64,000 nucleotides of DNA. Origin: Elgaria multicarinata webbii. Its lineage: Eukaryota; Chordata; Lepidosauria; Squamata; Anguidae. Positions 47,425 to 60,527 of the stretch are shown here, in pieces (within the stretch, counting starts at the first letter, position 1; every line of letters begins with the position of its first letter). The notes beneath the pieces are model-generated. The model saw only the letters and a list, made by a program, of their open reading frames with translations. It was not told where the DNA came from and made no database searches. The position numbers and the translations under genes are program-made. The stretch lies in assembly GCF_023053635.1 (NCBI RefSeq), contig NC_086176.1, positions 73,108,536 through 73,172,535 on the forward strand, given 5' to 3'.

Positions 47425-49394
47425 GGTATAAAGTTTAAAATAAAGCCCATAAAATGCAATAATCAAGCATAGAAACAAGCTGCAAAGATGTTTAGGAGAT
47501 GGGTGTAAGGCAGGTACAAATCCACAAGCTGAAGCAACTTGTGGCTGACATTTTAAGACCAATTGACAACACAGTTAAATTAATTACTACGTAGACCCAT
47601 TAATTGCATGGGGACGAAACTGCCTTAAAGTCTTTGAAGTAGTTGATGTAACACCTTCAGCAGTATTTTGATTTCTGAGCTTGAACAAAGGTTAGCAAGT
47701 CTTTAATGAATAGCAGAGCTTTGAACCCAGAATCTCTCATTTGATTTTTCTCCACACCCCTGAGGTTTTAGGTATAAATCCTGCCCAAACTGACAAGTAA
47801 TAAAAATGATTTTGCACAGGCCTTGCTGGCACTCCATCTCTGAGCAGGTCTGTGCAACTGCTAATATTTTTTTGTCATATGCATTCAACAATTTACTAGA
47901 TGGCCTATTACAGAAGATCTTGAAAATTCTTTAGCCAGGAGCATTTCGCTGAAGTGTTGCGTTTCCAAAGCATGTAACATTTCCTACTTAACAGAAATAG
48001 AAGCAAACAGTTGTTATGCTGGGTGTAATTTAGCATAGAAGTTTGTTAACTTCACAAAAAATATTTGGAAAATGTTAAAAAATAAAAATCTAAGAATGCC
48101 TTTGCAAAGTTTAGTATATAATAGTAGATCTTCTTGCTAATGTTTGTTTGTTTTTAAAGATAGCAGCTGATGTCCTAAAGAGAATGCATGGTTTCTACAT
48201 ATGTATGACAAAAATGACAAGATTCACAGTATAGTTCATTTGTTCATAAAATGATTCATGTCCTACCCTTTGGCCCTCAAAGCCGCCACCCCCTCCCCAG
48301 TGAGGGTCAAGGGTCAGCATCATTGGGTACCTGGCAAAGTCTACACTTTGGGAGAAGGCCCACTGCTCCTCTTCCTTGTTGTTGCTGCCTCTTCCGCCAC
48401 CTTCTCCAAGAAAGCAGCCAGCGAAGTAAAACAGCAGTAGTCTCTGCATGCTTGGTCCTTTTCCTCTGGGAGGTGGTATGGACTGGGGCCAGAAGAAGCA
48501 AGCAAATGGACAGCAGCAATACTAGCAAGGAGGAGTGGTGGGTGTACTCAAAGAGAGCAGCCTGCTGACAGGTGTCTGCCCAAAGGCCCCTCCAAATCTA
48601 GAGTCCGCACTAATGAATACAAAATCTAAAAGCCTAATGGCCGCCATAAAGCCCGTACTGCCTCCCCGCATCAAGACAACTCACTGCCACCCTGCAGACG
48701 TGATACTGTGCAGAGCAGTGCCAACTCAATGGTGTGAGGACAGCCCCTCAGTCACATTGCAAAGGTATGTTATAAAAGTATATTTTATAACATTTTGAGG
48801 TTTTTGCCTCTCACTTCCCCCCCCTTTTCTTCTGTTTGGTGCTGCTCTTTCCACAACCACCCCCATCACACCAATCAAATGCAGGCCAGGATATAAAGAA
48901 CTGAAAACCTATTTCTGTAAGTCCCAAGGGAGGCTTTAGAATTGCCTTTCATTGAATGCATTAGTATGTAACTCTGAGCTTATAGCAATAGTGATACCAT
49001 ATAGTGTTTGGATGCAGTGTATCCTACAAGAAAGTACCTTGATTCACAAGGCTGTGCTTTTTCAGAGTGAGTTGGATTCCACTAGCATTGTATGAACAAA
49101 CAGATGATATAAAGAAGGAACTGCAAAATCTTGCAAATGTTAGATCTATCAACTGGAGCCTCGTGCAAAAGATGCACACCTAGCATTCAGGAATCCTGAG
49201 CAGAGTACCAGAACTGAATGGAGCTCACAGACCTTTCCACACAAAAATCCATACCTAACTGTCTTCCTTTCCACAGTATAACTTAGGGTGGGAGGAGAGT
49301 CATCTTGTTGTTGTCATTAAACACTACTTGCTGATCACCTGGAGATCTTCCAGTAGATCAGATCTGCCCTCTCCTAGTCTAAGGGATTTGGCTC

Positions 49395-49471
49395 TAATTC
49401 TATGTACTCTTACCTGGGGATAAGTCCCATTGAACATACTGGGGCTTCTGAGGAAACATGCATAAGATTCA
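49395..49471. mobile_element. Foldback MITE, CAATCCTATACA family
   Basis: TAATTCTATGTACTCTTACC, GGGATAAGTCCCATTGAACA and AACATGCATAAGATTC match the family in order. Confidence 0.68.
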
Positions 49472-50150
49472 CTGTAAAAATATTTTTTTAAGACATTCCA
49501 AGGCATAGCCATAAGTAACAATTTTTCTTTAACCTTCAGTTTTATTTAGATTACAGCATGTCTCTTTGGAGATGGAAATGGATGCGGGAGGAATTCGGGC
49601 TCAACGTTGTAGTGTGATATATCTTTAACAAGAATAGCAGTAGAATTCCTGAAATATCTGAAGTCATCAAAGGTCACCATGAAGTTTACACAAGGGATGA
49701 ACGCTGCAGTTCTCCATTTATGTTTCATATGCTGAATATTCAAACAAAAGTGTACTTTATTTCCTGGGAACTTCAGGAAATGTGGAGGTTACGTTAGTAA
49801 TGTCCCTAACAGTCTTAACAAATTCATATGTTTAGTAGACATGAGAGGATCGTTTTATCAACATTGCTCAAATGCATTTTTAATGGCTACACTTAGGGTG
49901 CTTTCATAACTGGCCAATCCACAGTCTCAAAATTACAAAAGTACTAAGAATTCTCTTGTGCACATCTCTTCTTGAGATAGAATTTTCAAACTTGATCTGC
50001 TCATAATCATGTCTTGCAGTTTCTCCAGACTTGTTTTGATCATTTGATGATGAAATTCCAAGGCAAACAACTGGTCCTATAGATGTAGACAACTGGAGAA
50101 AGTGCTTAAACGGAGAATGAAATCAAAGGAAATCAATCCTATTAAAATGA

Positions 50151-50228
50151 AATCCTAGACTCACTTACCTGGCCATAAGCCTCCACTGAATTTATAGGAC
50201 ATACTCCTGAGTAGACATTATAGGACTG
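50151..50228. mobile_element. Foldback MITE, CAATCCTATACA family
   Basis: AATCCTAGACTCACTTACCT, TAAGCCTCCACTGAATTTAT and GAGTAGACATTATAGGACTG match the family. It lies about 600 bp upstream of LIX1 exon 1. Confidence 0.68.
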
Positions 50229-50479
50229 TGCTATAAGTGTGCTTACCACAAAAGAGTGATCAATATCATAGAGCAAGGAAGTAATTTAAGCTTCATGTGT
50301 GCCATTTTAATTTGAAAATGACACCTTTGTAATTACTTCTAAACAAACATATTTGCATTTTTAAAACCTATATGATTTGTTGGATCCTATATTAATATTA
50401 CCACCACACACAAAAAAAACCTAGATTCTTTTTTTAAACACAGTGTGGTTGGATTCTTATTAAGTCAGCAGAAACCCAA

Positions 50480-50949
<470 letters not shown>

Positions 50950-51051
50950 TAATGTGATGCCTGCATTAGTGTCAAATGGAAACCTGCAACATTGTAAAGG
51001 GCTGTCCATCATATACTCGGATTCTGATTTACAAATATCAGTACTTCTTTA

Positions 51052-51052
<1 letters not shown>

Positions 51053-51132
<80 letters not shown>
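51053..51132. repeat. LIX1: Compound microsatellite (TC)n(TA)n in LIX1 intron 1
   Basis: About 60 bases of TC repeat pass into about 20 bases of TA repeat, starting 133 bp after the LIX1 exon 1 donor. Same structure as at 16.3 kb. Confidence 0.95.
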
Positions 51133-51425
51133 GACATATTTTATTTAATACCATTGTATCCTCTTTCTTTGTAAAGTTGTTAGAACTCAGCTTTTTATCT
51201 TCTGATGAGTAATTGTTTAATATATTGGCAATCACAGAATATATATTTGCCACACTCATTTCTATCTTTAGTAGTGTTTGATATGCCTCATTAAAAGTTA
51301 TTGCAAAACATTTAGATTGTCTACCATTTACAATTTTACTTTTGTGCTAGGATATGTTGTTCTTTAATCATAGTTCATGTTATTCCTAGAAATAAATAGT
51401 ACATGAGTTTTTCTTCTCTCTCTAT

Positions 51426-51447
51426 CTGTGTGTGTGTGTGTGTGTGT
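51426..51447. repeat. (TG)n microsatellite
   Basis: About 11 TG units, followed shortly by a CACACGCACACACC stretch that could pair with them. Confidence 0.9.
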
Positions 51448-53269
51448 CTTTCACACGCACACACCTTGCATAGGGCTTATAGTCTCTTTGTGCTACATCT
51501 AAAAACTCTTGATAAGTACCTATATTTGCTCATTTATGTTTGTACTAAAGGTTTCCTAAAATTAGCTCCAAGAATCTGTCTACTGGTGTCTAAAACTGCT
51601 AACCTCTTCAATATTAATAATGAGTTTTCTTGGTTTTGGGGATAATGCAACTGAAGCTTCATTTATTGCTCCATCTGTGATACCCTTACTCAACATTTCT
51701 GCAAGAACAAAATGCTACCTTATATAACAGAGAGCATCAAAATCTAACCCATAATCACTTGATTCTGTGGTCAGTAGAGTAAATTTCCTGAAGTTTGTGC
51801 AGAAAACCAACATAAAGATTTCGCAAAATTTCTCATGATAAATGTATTCACTTAAGAATGTTGTCTCAACCTCTCCAGCACTAGTATTTTTGTTCAGCTC
51901 ATTGAGGTTTTGATAAATTATAGAGCCTGTCTCTTGTAATATTAGTCTATATTTCTCATTTGCAATGTACAAAAATACTGTTGGGTACCATTTCATGTAG
52001 AAAGTTTATTGTAATCTATATTATACTCTGTGGCATTATGTAGGAGACACCCTTTAAAACTATCTGTTTAACTCCTTTGTCAGTAGCTTTGTTAAGAGTT
52101 AGTAACTTCAGCCTTATGCATTCTTTCTAAATGAGTATGAAATGAATGACTTTAAAATAAGCAGCTGGTGAGAGAGCAAAGTTATGTATTGGTTATTCCA
52201 TACGCAGTTTGACAGAAATCAAGAGTTAGATAGATAAACAAACACAAACAGATCTTCCTAGGCCACCCAGAAGAAAAACTTTGTGCTGGTATTGCAGACT
52301 CACATGAAGCTGCCCTTTTTAAAAAAATTCTGAAACCTTGTGAGAGCAGATGCATCTCATAAGCAGAAAGAATTTGATCTAGAAAAGGTGGGAAACTTTT
52401 TTCCCCTTCCATTGTGGCAGATTCCTGAAGATCGTCTGACAAGGTTTTGATTGAAAGTGTATGTACTGGCCTCTCAGACAAAGTTATTGTGACCACCCAC
52501 AGACCTGTGGGCTGGAAGAATGGCTATAACAAAGCAGAAAAGCACATGTCAAGCATAACAGGGTTAGAATATCATTCTCAATGGAATCTTATCAAAGTGG
52601 GTTCAGTTTCCTGCCTCCAAGGTCGGAGACAGTACTTCTGAGGAGAATATAGCACTCTTGTTCTGGACGCTATTCTGTTTTATGGTGACTGCTATCACCT
52701 CTTAATGTAGAAAGGAATTCAACACTAGTAAATCACAGTATTTGTGAGGTCTTGCTTCCAATATTATATTCCAATGCAGTTTATATCTCTTCTCACCAAC
52801 CAATTGAAAATTAATGTGGGCGTCAAATTGAAGGGATGACTCCAGGAGGTAGTGAAAGGATAATGGTGTCCCTCAATTCTATTTCCCACTACCCCAATTG
52901 CCTCCCCAGCTTTCAGTCCCAATATATATTACAGTCCTATATAGCATGGATTAAACTCTCGCTTCTCTAATTATGATCTTTGCCACCCTTTGCTCTCCCA
53001 AACTAATACATCTCGTGTACTTTTTTCTGAATTCGCTGACTGATATTCAAACTTCAAATGGGGATTTATGTTTAAAAAACATCCACCCACACCAAGTTTC
53101 GTCATGATACCTTAATGATCAAGGGAGATATTTCACAATACACTGTATTTTGAATATTTTCTGCACCCTGGAAATGGTTTTGGTGTCAAGGTTGTCTTTG
53201 AACTTGAAATACAGAATTGTGTCCTGAACACACACAGCAATTTCCATTCAGGTATCTCAGTACTTAGGT

Positions 53270-53485
53270 TATATGCAGTAGTGTCTTTCCTCTAGTGCAA
53301 AGCTTCTGCCACTTGCAAAAACCCTTTATTCAACCTTTTGCAAGTGTCAAATCCAATACTTTGATTCCACTTGCACAAGCTCATTACAACATCATTGGCC
53401 CTGGCATTTCCTGCACTAGTTGTATTAGCTGTTCTGCTAGTAGTTGCACAAGCACAGATAAACAACTGTATCTCTTGCACATATC
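53270..53485. repeat. Repeat with CACTTGCACAAGC words, related to the 58.2 kb MITE group
   Basis: CCACTTGCACAAGCTC, TAGTTGCACAAGCACAG and TGCCACTTGCAAAAACCC resemble the words at 58.2 and 20.2 kb. The ends are not resolved. Confidence 0.35.
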
Positions 53486-54989
53486 CCTCCCCCCCCCAAA
53501 AATTTTTTTTAAAGGTCCACAAGTTCACATGACTTGGGGAAAAAAGCCAGTTTGCTGAAGAATCCACAGGTCAGATTCATAGAAACCCAAACTCATTTGA
53601 ATCCGTTGCACATTTCCCCAACATCCCTAGTTCATTCACAGACAACATGAAAGGAAAAGATCAGTTCTGGAGATTCTTAAAGCACTTAGTTGTAGAAGTG
53701 CTACATGATCAGCACTCAACAATCTATGCATTTTTCTTAATTTGTTCAGAGCCAATTGCACTGGATGTATCAGAAAGAAAATGCATCATAAAACTGATTT
53801 ACAGCCATTTCCTGATTTTAAGAAACGGGGTACTTAACACAGGCTAGTATTTGTGAAAGTATATTTTTAATATCACAAAATCATTCCTGAATGGCGGCAG
53901 TGGGGTCAGGGGATAACCTGCGCCCAGAAGAAGTGAGCCAACAGTCCCATGGGCCAGCCTGAGCATCATTCAGAGGTTCCTTTGAGGGACCTGTACCTGC
54001 AACAGAGAGCAGATTAATTTGTCATCAGCAGGGAGGGGGCCATATAAACAGAGCACTCCTTCAGCATGTCAGCCTCCTCATGTTTATGTACTATGTCTGA
54101 CTCTGGTTGTTTCAAGGTCAGCCAGAGGTAACCGAATTAAAAGCAGGTTAGAAATTTACAGATTTCTGAACCCTCTACTCAAAGGCTATACTATGCCAAT
54201 TTGGGGGCGGTTTGGCTTTTGGCAGATTGCAGGAGAATTTTGCCTTAGAATCATTCAAGCTCTGCTCTTGTTTGTAGGCCTGTTACATAAACCGTACAAA
54301 CAAATCCCAGTGGCCTAATCTGATGGAAGTTTGCTGACCACAATCCCAGTGGATTTTTTCTAAAACAAGCATAGCATCTTCACACACCCTCCATCATTCT
54401 TCATACTGATTATTTTTATTAATCACTCTGGGATGAGATCCACAGTTGCAATTGGCAAATGAGACTCATCCTGGGCCAATTTTGAGACAGATGAAACACC
54501 TTGTCCAGAAGTCCCAGCTCTGCTTTCAAAATTGTCTTTGGCAAAAAGCCTACAGGGACAGAAGCCCAATACCTCCACTTGAAACAACATGATCCGCACA
54601 AAACCAAAACCAGGAAACATCCCAGAGAGGTGGAAAAACACCCTGATACTCAACAGCTACACAAAGGATTAGCCAAGAATATACTAGACGCATCAGCAGA
54701 AAGCAGCAAAGAGCACTATGAGTCCAGATATTTTTCAAGACTGGAGGCATAGTTCTTAAGCGAGGAGAAGCCAGGAAAGCAGTAGCAGAACTGAATTAAT
54801 CAGAAATTAGTTCTGAGTGCAGACAATCTTATACAACTGTTTAATAAGCTGAGATATGAAGAGGCCTTTTGAGTATACAGCCCCTTTGCTTCTCCCTTTA
54901 TGCAAGGCACCAAACAAACCCAGAAGTCTTTGTTTACTTTCCTCTTACATACAAACTAGGAAACTACAGCTTTGGAACTAGCCAGTATA

Positions 54990-56205
54990 TTTGATCTCAC
55001 TTTTTGATAGGATAACCTCCCTTGTGGACTGTGGGAATGCTGTGGACGTCATATATCTCGACTTCAGCAAAGCTTTTGACAAAGTACCACATGACATTCT
55101 GATTAACAAACTAGCTAAAAGTGGGCTAGATGGAACAACTATTAGGTGGATTCACAGTTGGCTACAGAATCGGACTCAAAGAGTACTTATCAATGGAACC
55201 TTCTCAAACTGGGGTGAGGCAACGAGTGGGGTACCGCAGGGCTCAGTCCTGGGCCCAGTGCTCTTCAACATTTTTATTAATGATTTGGACGAGGAGGTGC
55301 AGGGAACGCTGATCAAATTTGCAGATGATACAAAATTGGGTGGGATAGCTAATACCCTGGAAGACAGAAACAAACTTCAAAGTGATCTTGATAGGCTGGA
55401 GTGCTGGGCTGAAAACAACAGAATGATATTTAATAGGGATAAATGCCAAGTTCTACATGTATGGAATAGAAACCAAATGCACAGTTACAAGATGGGGGAC
55501 ACTTGGCTCAGCAATACTACAAACAAGAAAGATCTTGGAATTGTTGTAGATCGCAAGCTGAATATGAGCCAACAGTGCGATATGGCTGCAAGAAAGGCAA
55601 ATGCTATTTTGGGCTGCATTAATAGAAGTATAGCTTCCAAATCACGTGAGGTACTGGTTCCTCTCTATTCGGCCCTGGTTAAGCCTCATCTAGAGTATTG
55701 TGTCCAGTTCTGGGCTCCACAATTCAAGAAGGATGCAGACAAGCTGGAGCGTGTTCAGAAGAGGGCAACCAGGATGATCAGGGGTCTAGAAACAAAGCCG
55801 TATGAAGAGAGACTGAAAGAACTGGGCATGTTTAGCCTGGAGAAGAGAAAATTGAGGGGAGACATGATAGCACTCTTCAAATACTTAAAAGGTTGTCACA
55901 CAGAGGAGGGCCAGGTTCTCTTCTCGATCCTCCCAGAGTGCAGGACACAGAATAACGGGCTCAAGTTAAAGGAAGCCAGATTCCGGCTGGACATCAGGAA
56001 AAACTTCCTGACTGTTAGAGCAGTGCGACGGTGGAATCAGCTACCTAGGGAGGTTGTGGGCTCTCCCACACTAGAGGCATTCAAGAGGCAGCTGGACAAC
56101 CATCTGTCAGGGATGCTTTAGGGTGGATTCCTGCATTGAGCAGGGGTTGGACTCGATGGCCTTGTAGGCCCCTTCCAACTCTGCTATTCTATGATTCTAT
56201 GATTA
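54990..56205 (+). mobile_element. CR1 LINE, 5'-truncated, open 376-codon reverse transcriptase frame
   Basis: The open frame 54991-56121 covers the second half of CR1 ORF2. It has reverse transcriptase motifs YLDFSKAFDKVPH, SGVPQGSVLGPVLFNIFIND and FADDTKLGG (the Asp-Asp box), then the usual C-terminal part ending LREVVGSPTLEAFKRQL-like and a stop. The short 3' UTR ends with two exact ATTCTATG units (56186-56201), the CR1 signature. The 5' end is lost, as is usual for CR1 insertions. The lack of stops over 1.1 kb suggests a fairly young insertion. It lies in LIX1 intron 1, in the sense direction. Confidence 0.93.
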
Positions 56206-56766
56206 AGCTGACTTCAAACCAGAAGTCAGAAACTGTTAATCGTTGTTTCCTTTTTGGAGGAAACAAGAAAGCTATAGTCAATTGACAATAACCTGGTTTG
56301 TTTGCTGGCTTGCACAGAGGGAAGGATGGAGAGGCTGAATCCATGGGCAAAAGGCAAGTTCATATCTTGGCTTTTTAAGCTGAGATGTGATAGCCTCAAC
56401 ATGGTCACTGAGAAAAGCCTGACTCTCCATTGCCTGCCTTTGTAGGTCAACTGTCCCAAGCAACAGTTGAAGTTGTTTCCAGCAGTAACCTTGAGATCCT
56501 TATTCTGCTAGGACTTATAGAGCTCCATCACAATGCCTTTTTTATTAGATTTTCAACTACGGTTTCCCCCTCCATTTCCTTAGCGTGTTGAACACTGGGC
56601 ACTTTCATGTGTTTGCATTGTTGCGTTCTTTCAGCTCATGTATCTTTTCATCTGAAGCGCTACTATGCTGATGAAATCTCCTGCCCCATCCCCTACATTT
56701 TCCTTTCCCCTGCAATTAATTTATTTTTAAAAAATATTTCTTTATTTCTGCCAAATACAATAGTAC

Positions 56767-56884
56767 TAGGGTGACCATATTTTGGAAACCAAAAAGCAGG
56801 ACAACATGGCCGGCCCTCAAGGGGGCATGTCCAGCAACAAGGGGGCGTGCCCACCCGGGCAAATCCGGGTATATGGTCACCCTA
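56767..56884. mobile_element. hAT-like MITE (118 bp) with perfect 8-bp target duplication
   Basis: Terminal inverted repeats are TAGGGTGACCATAT and its complement ATATGGTCACCCTA. The flanks are AATAGTAC on both sides (56759-56766 and 56885-56892), a perfect match. In LIX1 intron 1. Confidence 0.88.
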
Positions 56885-57404
56885 AATAGTACAGCAGCCT
56901 GAAAGTGTGCAATTATGGTAAAACAACACACTATACTTTCCCCTAAGATCATATCAAACTTCAAGGAAGGGAGGCAGCTTGTAGGAAGCAGGAGGGAGCA
57001 CATAGGCTGAGACTGTAGCTGCCCCTTGGCTTGGAAAGGTTTACCGGGCCGGAGGGGGGGGGGCGGGGAGCGAAGGTTTGTTTCACTCATTTCAAAGGGT
57101 GGGCAGATGAACAATCATTTTAACTAATTTCTTTTGCAAAGGTGGTCAGGTCCCCTCCTTTGCTCCAAGGTAACCAAAATGCTTACATCTGCTTATTTTT
57201 TAAAGATAAAGAGATAAAAATTGGCACAGTGAACTCTTAAGGACAGCTTTAGCCACCCCAAGTTTGAATCAGATTGGTTCATCCTTTGATTTTAAGGATT
57301 ATTTTTTTTAACGGATCTGAACAAAAAGGCTAATCTAAGGAAGACTGTGAAGTGCTGCTAAGCATGTGTTCCTTCACCTTTAAAGACCAAACTATACTTG
57401 AGAC

Positions 57405-57906
57405 TAGTGCTGGGCCAAATCCTGCCCCCTACTTTTGGGAACTTTCTCTCTCCCTGAGAAAAAGGCATTGTTTTTTCTGCTTCTTTCAGAAGGGGGGAAT
57501 TTGGAGAATTTTCTCTTTGGGGAGATGGCCAGGGTTTCCAAATACCCTTTTCAAGTATAGCCAGTTACTGAGGGGGCTTTTTCCTGTTTTTTAGCTTTTT
57601 TTAAAAAAAATAATCACATCCCTTCCTCAGCATTTGGAGGAGACCAACAGTTCTTCCTGAATGCCTATTGGAGACCATGTGACCTCACCCTCTCCAATAA
57701 GCACTCAGGAAGAATTGCTGGGCTCCTGAAAATGCTGAGGGTGTTTTGAAAAAATGAAAAACAAAACTCCTCAATAACTGGCTACATTTTAAAAGGTACG
57801 TGGAAACCCTGTCTCATCTCTCCCAGCCTCTTTCACCTTTTTGGTTTTCCCCCCACTCCCACAAAATCTTGAAAATGGAATGGTTAAAATTTTCAGCCCT
57901 GCACTG
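57405..57906. mobile_element. Large palindromic hAT-like MITE (502 bp) with perfect 8-bp target duplication
   Basis: The two halves are imperfect inverted copies of each other along almost the whole length. The centre is at about 57680, and CAGGGTTTCC near 57533 pairs with GGAAACCCTG near 57805. The ends are TAGTGCTGGGC and, inverted, CAGTGCAGGGC. The flanks CTTGAGAC (57397-57404 and 57907-57914) are identical. Confidence 0.85.
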
Positions 57907-58207
57907 CTTGAGACCAACAGACCCCTGTGTCAGTATTGAGTCTATACTGTTTGCCATAAAGGAGTGAGCAGGAAGGGTTAAAGCATGTTTGGGTGGGCAG
58001 GAGGAGAGGTGCTGAACATTTCCTCTGCCCTCATAAGCCTTTTTTTTTAATGCTGTTGTTCCAAGATGGTAGTAACTCCTACTGAGAGAAAAACAGCTAT
58101 AAAAAAGATTTTGGGATGGAAAAGCAAAGAAAGGGGTTGACACCCCACCTGTCCCTAATGCACTTTAGAATGTCCCCACCAAAACCACCACCATTCAACC
58201 ATATACT

Positions 58208-58558
58208 GGGCAGTATCCAACTGTGCCATTCTGACATTGCGCTAGAGCGAACTAGGTTCTGAACTATGCACAAGAGAAGAATCCAACTAAGGTTATGGTT
58301 GTACAAGGAGTTTTGCATTATGGTTGTGCAATGCATTGTGTGATTCATTGTGCAGCCAGTTGTGCATTCTGCTTGGGTTATGCAACCAGTTCAAACCTGT
58401 TGCGCAACAGCTGTACACCTGTTGTGCATCCAGTTGGGCAACTGCTTGCACAACCGGTTGCATAAGAGTAATGGGCAAACACTTGCACAATGGAAAGATT
58501 CAGCAGAGCTCCACTAATGCTATTTGAATTTGCGGAATGTCCCTGTTGGATACTGCCT
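58208..58558. mobile_element. MITE rich in TTGTGCA words, GGCAGTATCCAAC ends
   Basis: Left GGCAGTATCCAACTGTGCC and right GTCCCTGTTGGATACTGCC are inverted repeats. The interior repeats GGTTGTGCAA, CAGTTGTGCA and similar words about ten times, in both orientations. Confidence 0.65.
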
Positions 58559-58569
58559 CATGGTTCTAT

Positions 58570-58711
58570 CAGTGCCATATCACCCAACCTGATGCCCTGC
58601 AGATGTGTTGGACTTCTAACCTCATCAGCCCCAGCTAGCATGGCCAGTGTTCAGGAATGCTGGGAGCTGTAGTACAAAAGATCTGGAGGGCACCAGGCTG
58701 GGGGAGGCTAC
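58570..58711. mobile_element. hAT-like MITE, CAGCCTTCCCCAACC family
   Basis: CACCCAACCTGATGCCCTGC, CTCATCAGCCCCAGCTAGCA and GATCTGGAGGGCACCAGGCT are family words in order. It follows the 58.2 kb MITE directly. Confidence 0.75.
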
Positions 58712-59105
58712 TCTATGCCATGCAGGCAGATTGCATCAGGTAGGCGGAGGTGTCTGAGTTTCTGATTTTGGCAACCAGAGAATCATTTCCAGCTTCAGAA
58801 AGGGAGGTAAAAATAAACACCCTTCAAACATTATCCTCTCATGCAATTGCAATGAGGGAAAACTTTTGGGGGCAGGTGGGGAATTAAAATGGTTGCTAGA
58901 CCCAGCCAACTGGCACCTATCAGAAGGTTGCTGCCTCTGCTTGTTGTTACCTGCAGCTGCTACCCATGGCCACCAATGGAGGAAGAGGGCTACCAGAGGG
59001 CATTTTGCCCAGGTCTCCCTCAAACTTAGAGCTGACCCTGCATATCAATGGCATGATTAGTCCACCTTGTATTTGTAAGATGGAGATGGAGATATAGAGA
59101 TATAG

Positions 59106-59206
59106 AGTAGTATCCAGTGTTAGTCCTATGAAGAGTAGACCCCATTGAAATAAAGTCTCATTTCAATGGAACTGCTCTCTCTACGGGATTAACATTGGAT
59201 ACTACC
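59106..59206. mobile_element. Small foldback MITE with TAGTATCCA ends
   Basis: TAGTATCCAGTGTTAGTCC pairs with GGATTAACATTGGATACTA, and CCCCATTGAAAT pairs with ATTTCAATGGAA around an 8-base loop. About 100 bp. Confidence 0.68.
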
Positions 59207-60271
59207 CACATATATGAGCATGTGCATATGTAAATTTGGCTTATAAAAAGCAACATGGCAATTAAGTTTTTTCTATACCTACATAATGTAACTATTGGAA
59301 TTGTTTTTCTCTTTCTTCACATTTAAACCATCTAGCTATTTCGAACTGAGCCCAACTTTTACAGCTTCAGCGTGAGGTGTGTGTTAAATTATAGCCCCGA
59401 ATGGGAATGGGAGGCAGCTGCAAGAAGGTGCACTTATAAGTAATGGTATTTGTTTAAATGATATGCTTTTACTGATTACGTGCCACAGATTGATTGAGGA
59501 AATGGAAGACAATTTTAGTAGCCTTGCATAAAAGAATCTTCCTTTAAAAAGAAAAGAAAGAAAAAGAAAATTCAAACATGAAATGTATTAAACTCCAAAG
59601 TCCTATATGTTTCCTCTACAGCCAAATGATTATTTAATAATAGTCTGACAAGTTAGTTAAAACAAGCTTTCTTCTGAGAACCCTTTTAAAGTTTAAAACG
59701 GACTAAGCAGGAAATACTTACCGTGTCTGTTCTTTTATGAATGGCTCGTTTGTGACAATGAAAAATTCTCGGGATTATTTATGGCTCTGTTCCACACTGC
59801 TGGAAAGGTTGCAAAACGTCTGCTCTGACATGCCTCTGTCAATCCTAGCAATTCAAACAGCAGGTCTTGCTGGATCTTTGAATGCTGTGTGGCCTTTTTT
59901 ATTGCCTATTTAAACATGATGAGTGTATCTTCTTTGATTTTCTTTTCTTTTATTATTTTCTTTAGAAAGAGTCATTGTAGCCTGTGCCCAAAAACCAAGC
60001 CTTTAAAAAAAAAGAAAGAAAAAGAAATATGAAGGTAACCTGGTTGGGCTAAGCAACCTTATAGATGTCAGCATTACTGAAATAAGAGATTTGTAGTTGC
60101 TGGATTGTGTAAGTCAGGGTAAGGGGAGTGCAGGTGTTCCTTTGGGGGTCTGTGGGTGAAAGGTTGAGGGAGGCAGTCAATTTCAGAATTATCACTTTTC
60201 ACAAGCCAGTTAAACTGGAGTTCAGGAATTTCTTAAGATGCAATGATATGCATGTTTAGACAGAGAAAAAG

Positions 60272-60345
60272 TCCTACAACTTCCAGCATTTCCCAGCCAG
60301 CTTGGCTAGGATTCTTGGGAGTTGTAGGACTTTTTTCTGTCTAAG
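60272..60345. repeat. Foldback piece related to the hAT-like family
   Basis: AAAAAGTCCTACAACTTCCA pairs with GGGAGTTGTAGGACTTTTTT around AGCCAGCTTGGCT. The outer words CATGTTTAGACAGA and TCTGTCTAAGCATGC also pair, giving arms of about 40 bp. Confidence 0.55.
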
Positions 60346-60442
60346 CATGCATACGATTGTGTCCTTAATCACTTATTTTTATTGTGTCTTCCAACAAATA
60401 GGTTTAGATTTAATCCATTCTTAGCAATTACAAGACTGACAG

Positions 60443-60527
60443 CACAATCCTGTACACGTCTACACAAAAGTAAGTTTCATTGATTTCCATGAGACTTACT
60501 TCCAGGTCAGTGAGTATAGGATTGTTG
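60443..60527. mobile_element. Foldback MITE, CAATCCTATACA family
   Basis: CACAATCCTGTACACGTCTA, AAGTAAGTTTCATTGATTTC and GTGAGTATAGGATTGT are clear family words. A second partial copy (TGCAATCATATACCCATTGA, TTAGCCCCATTGATAGCAAT) follows at 60536-60595. Confidence 0.72.
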
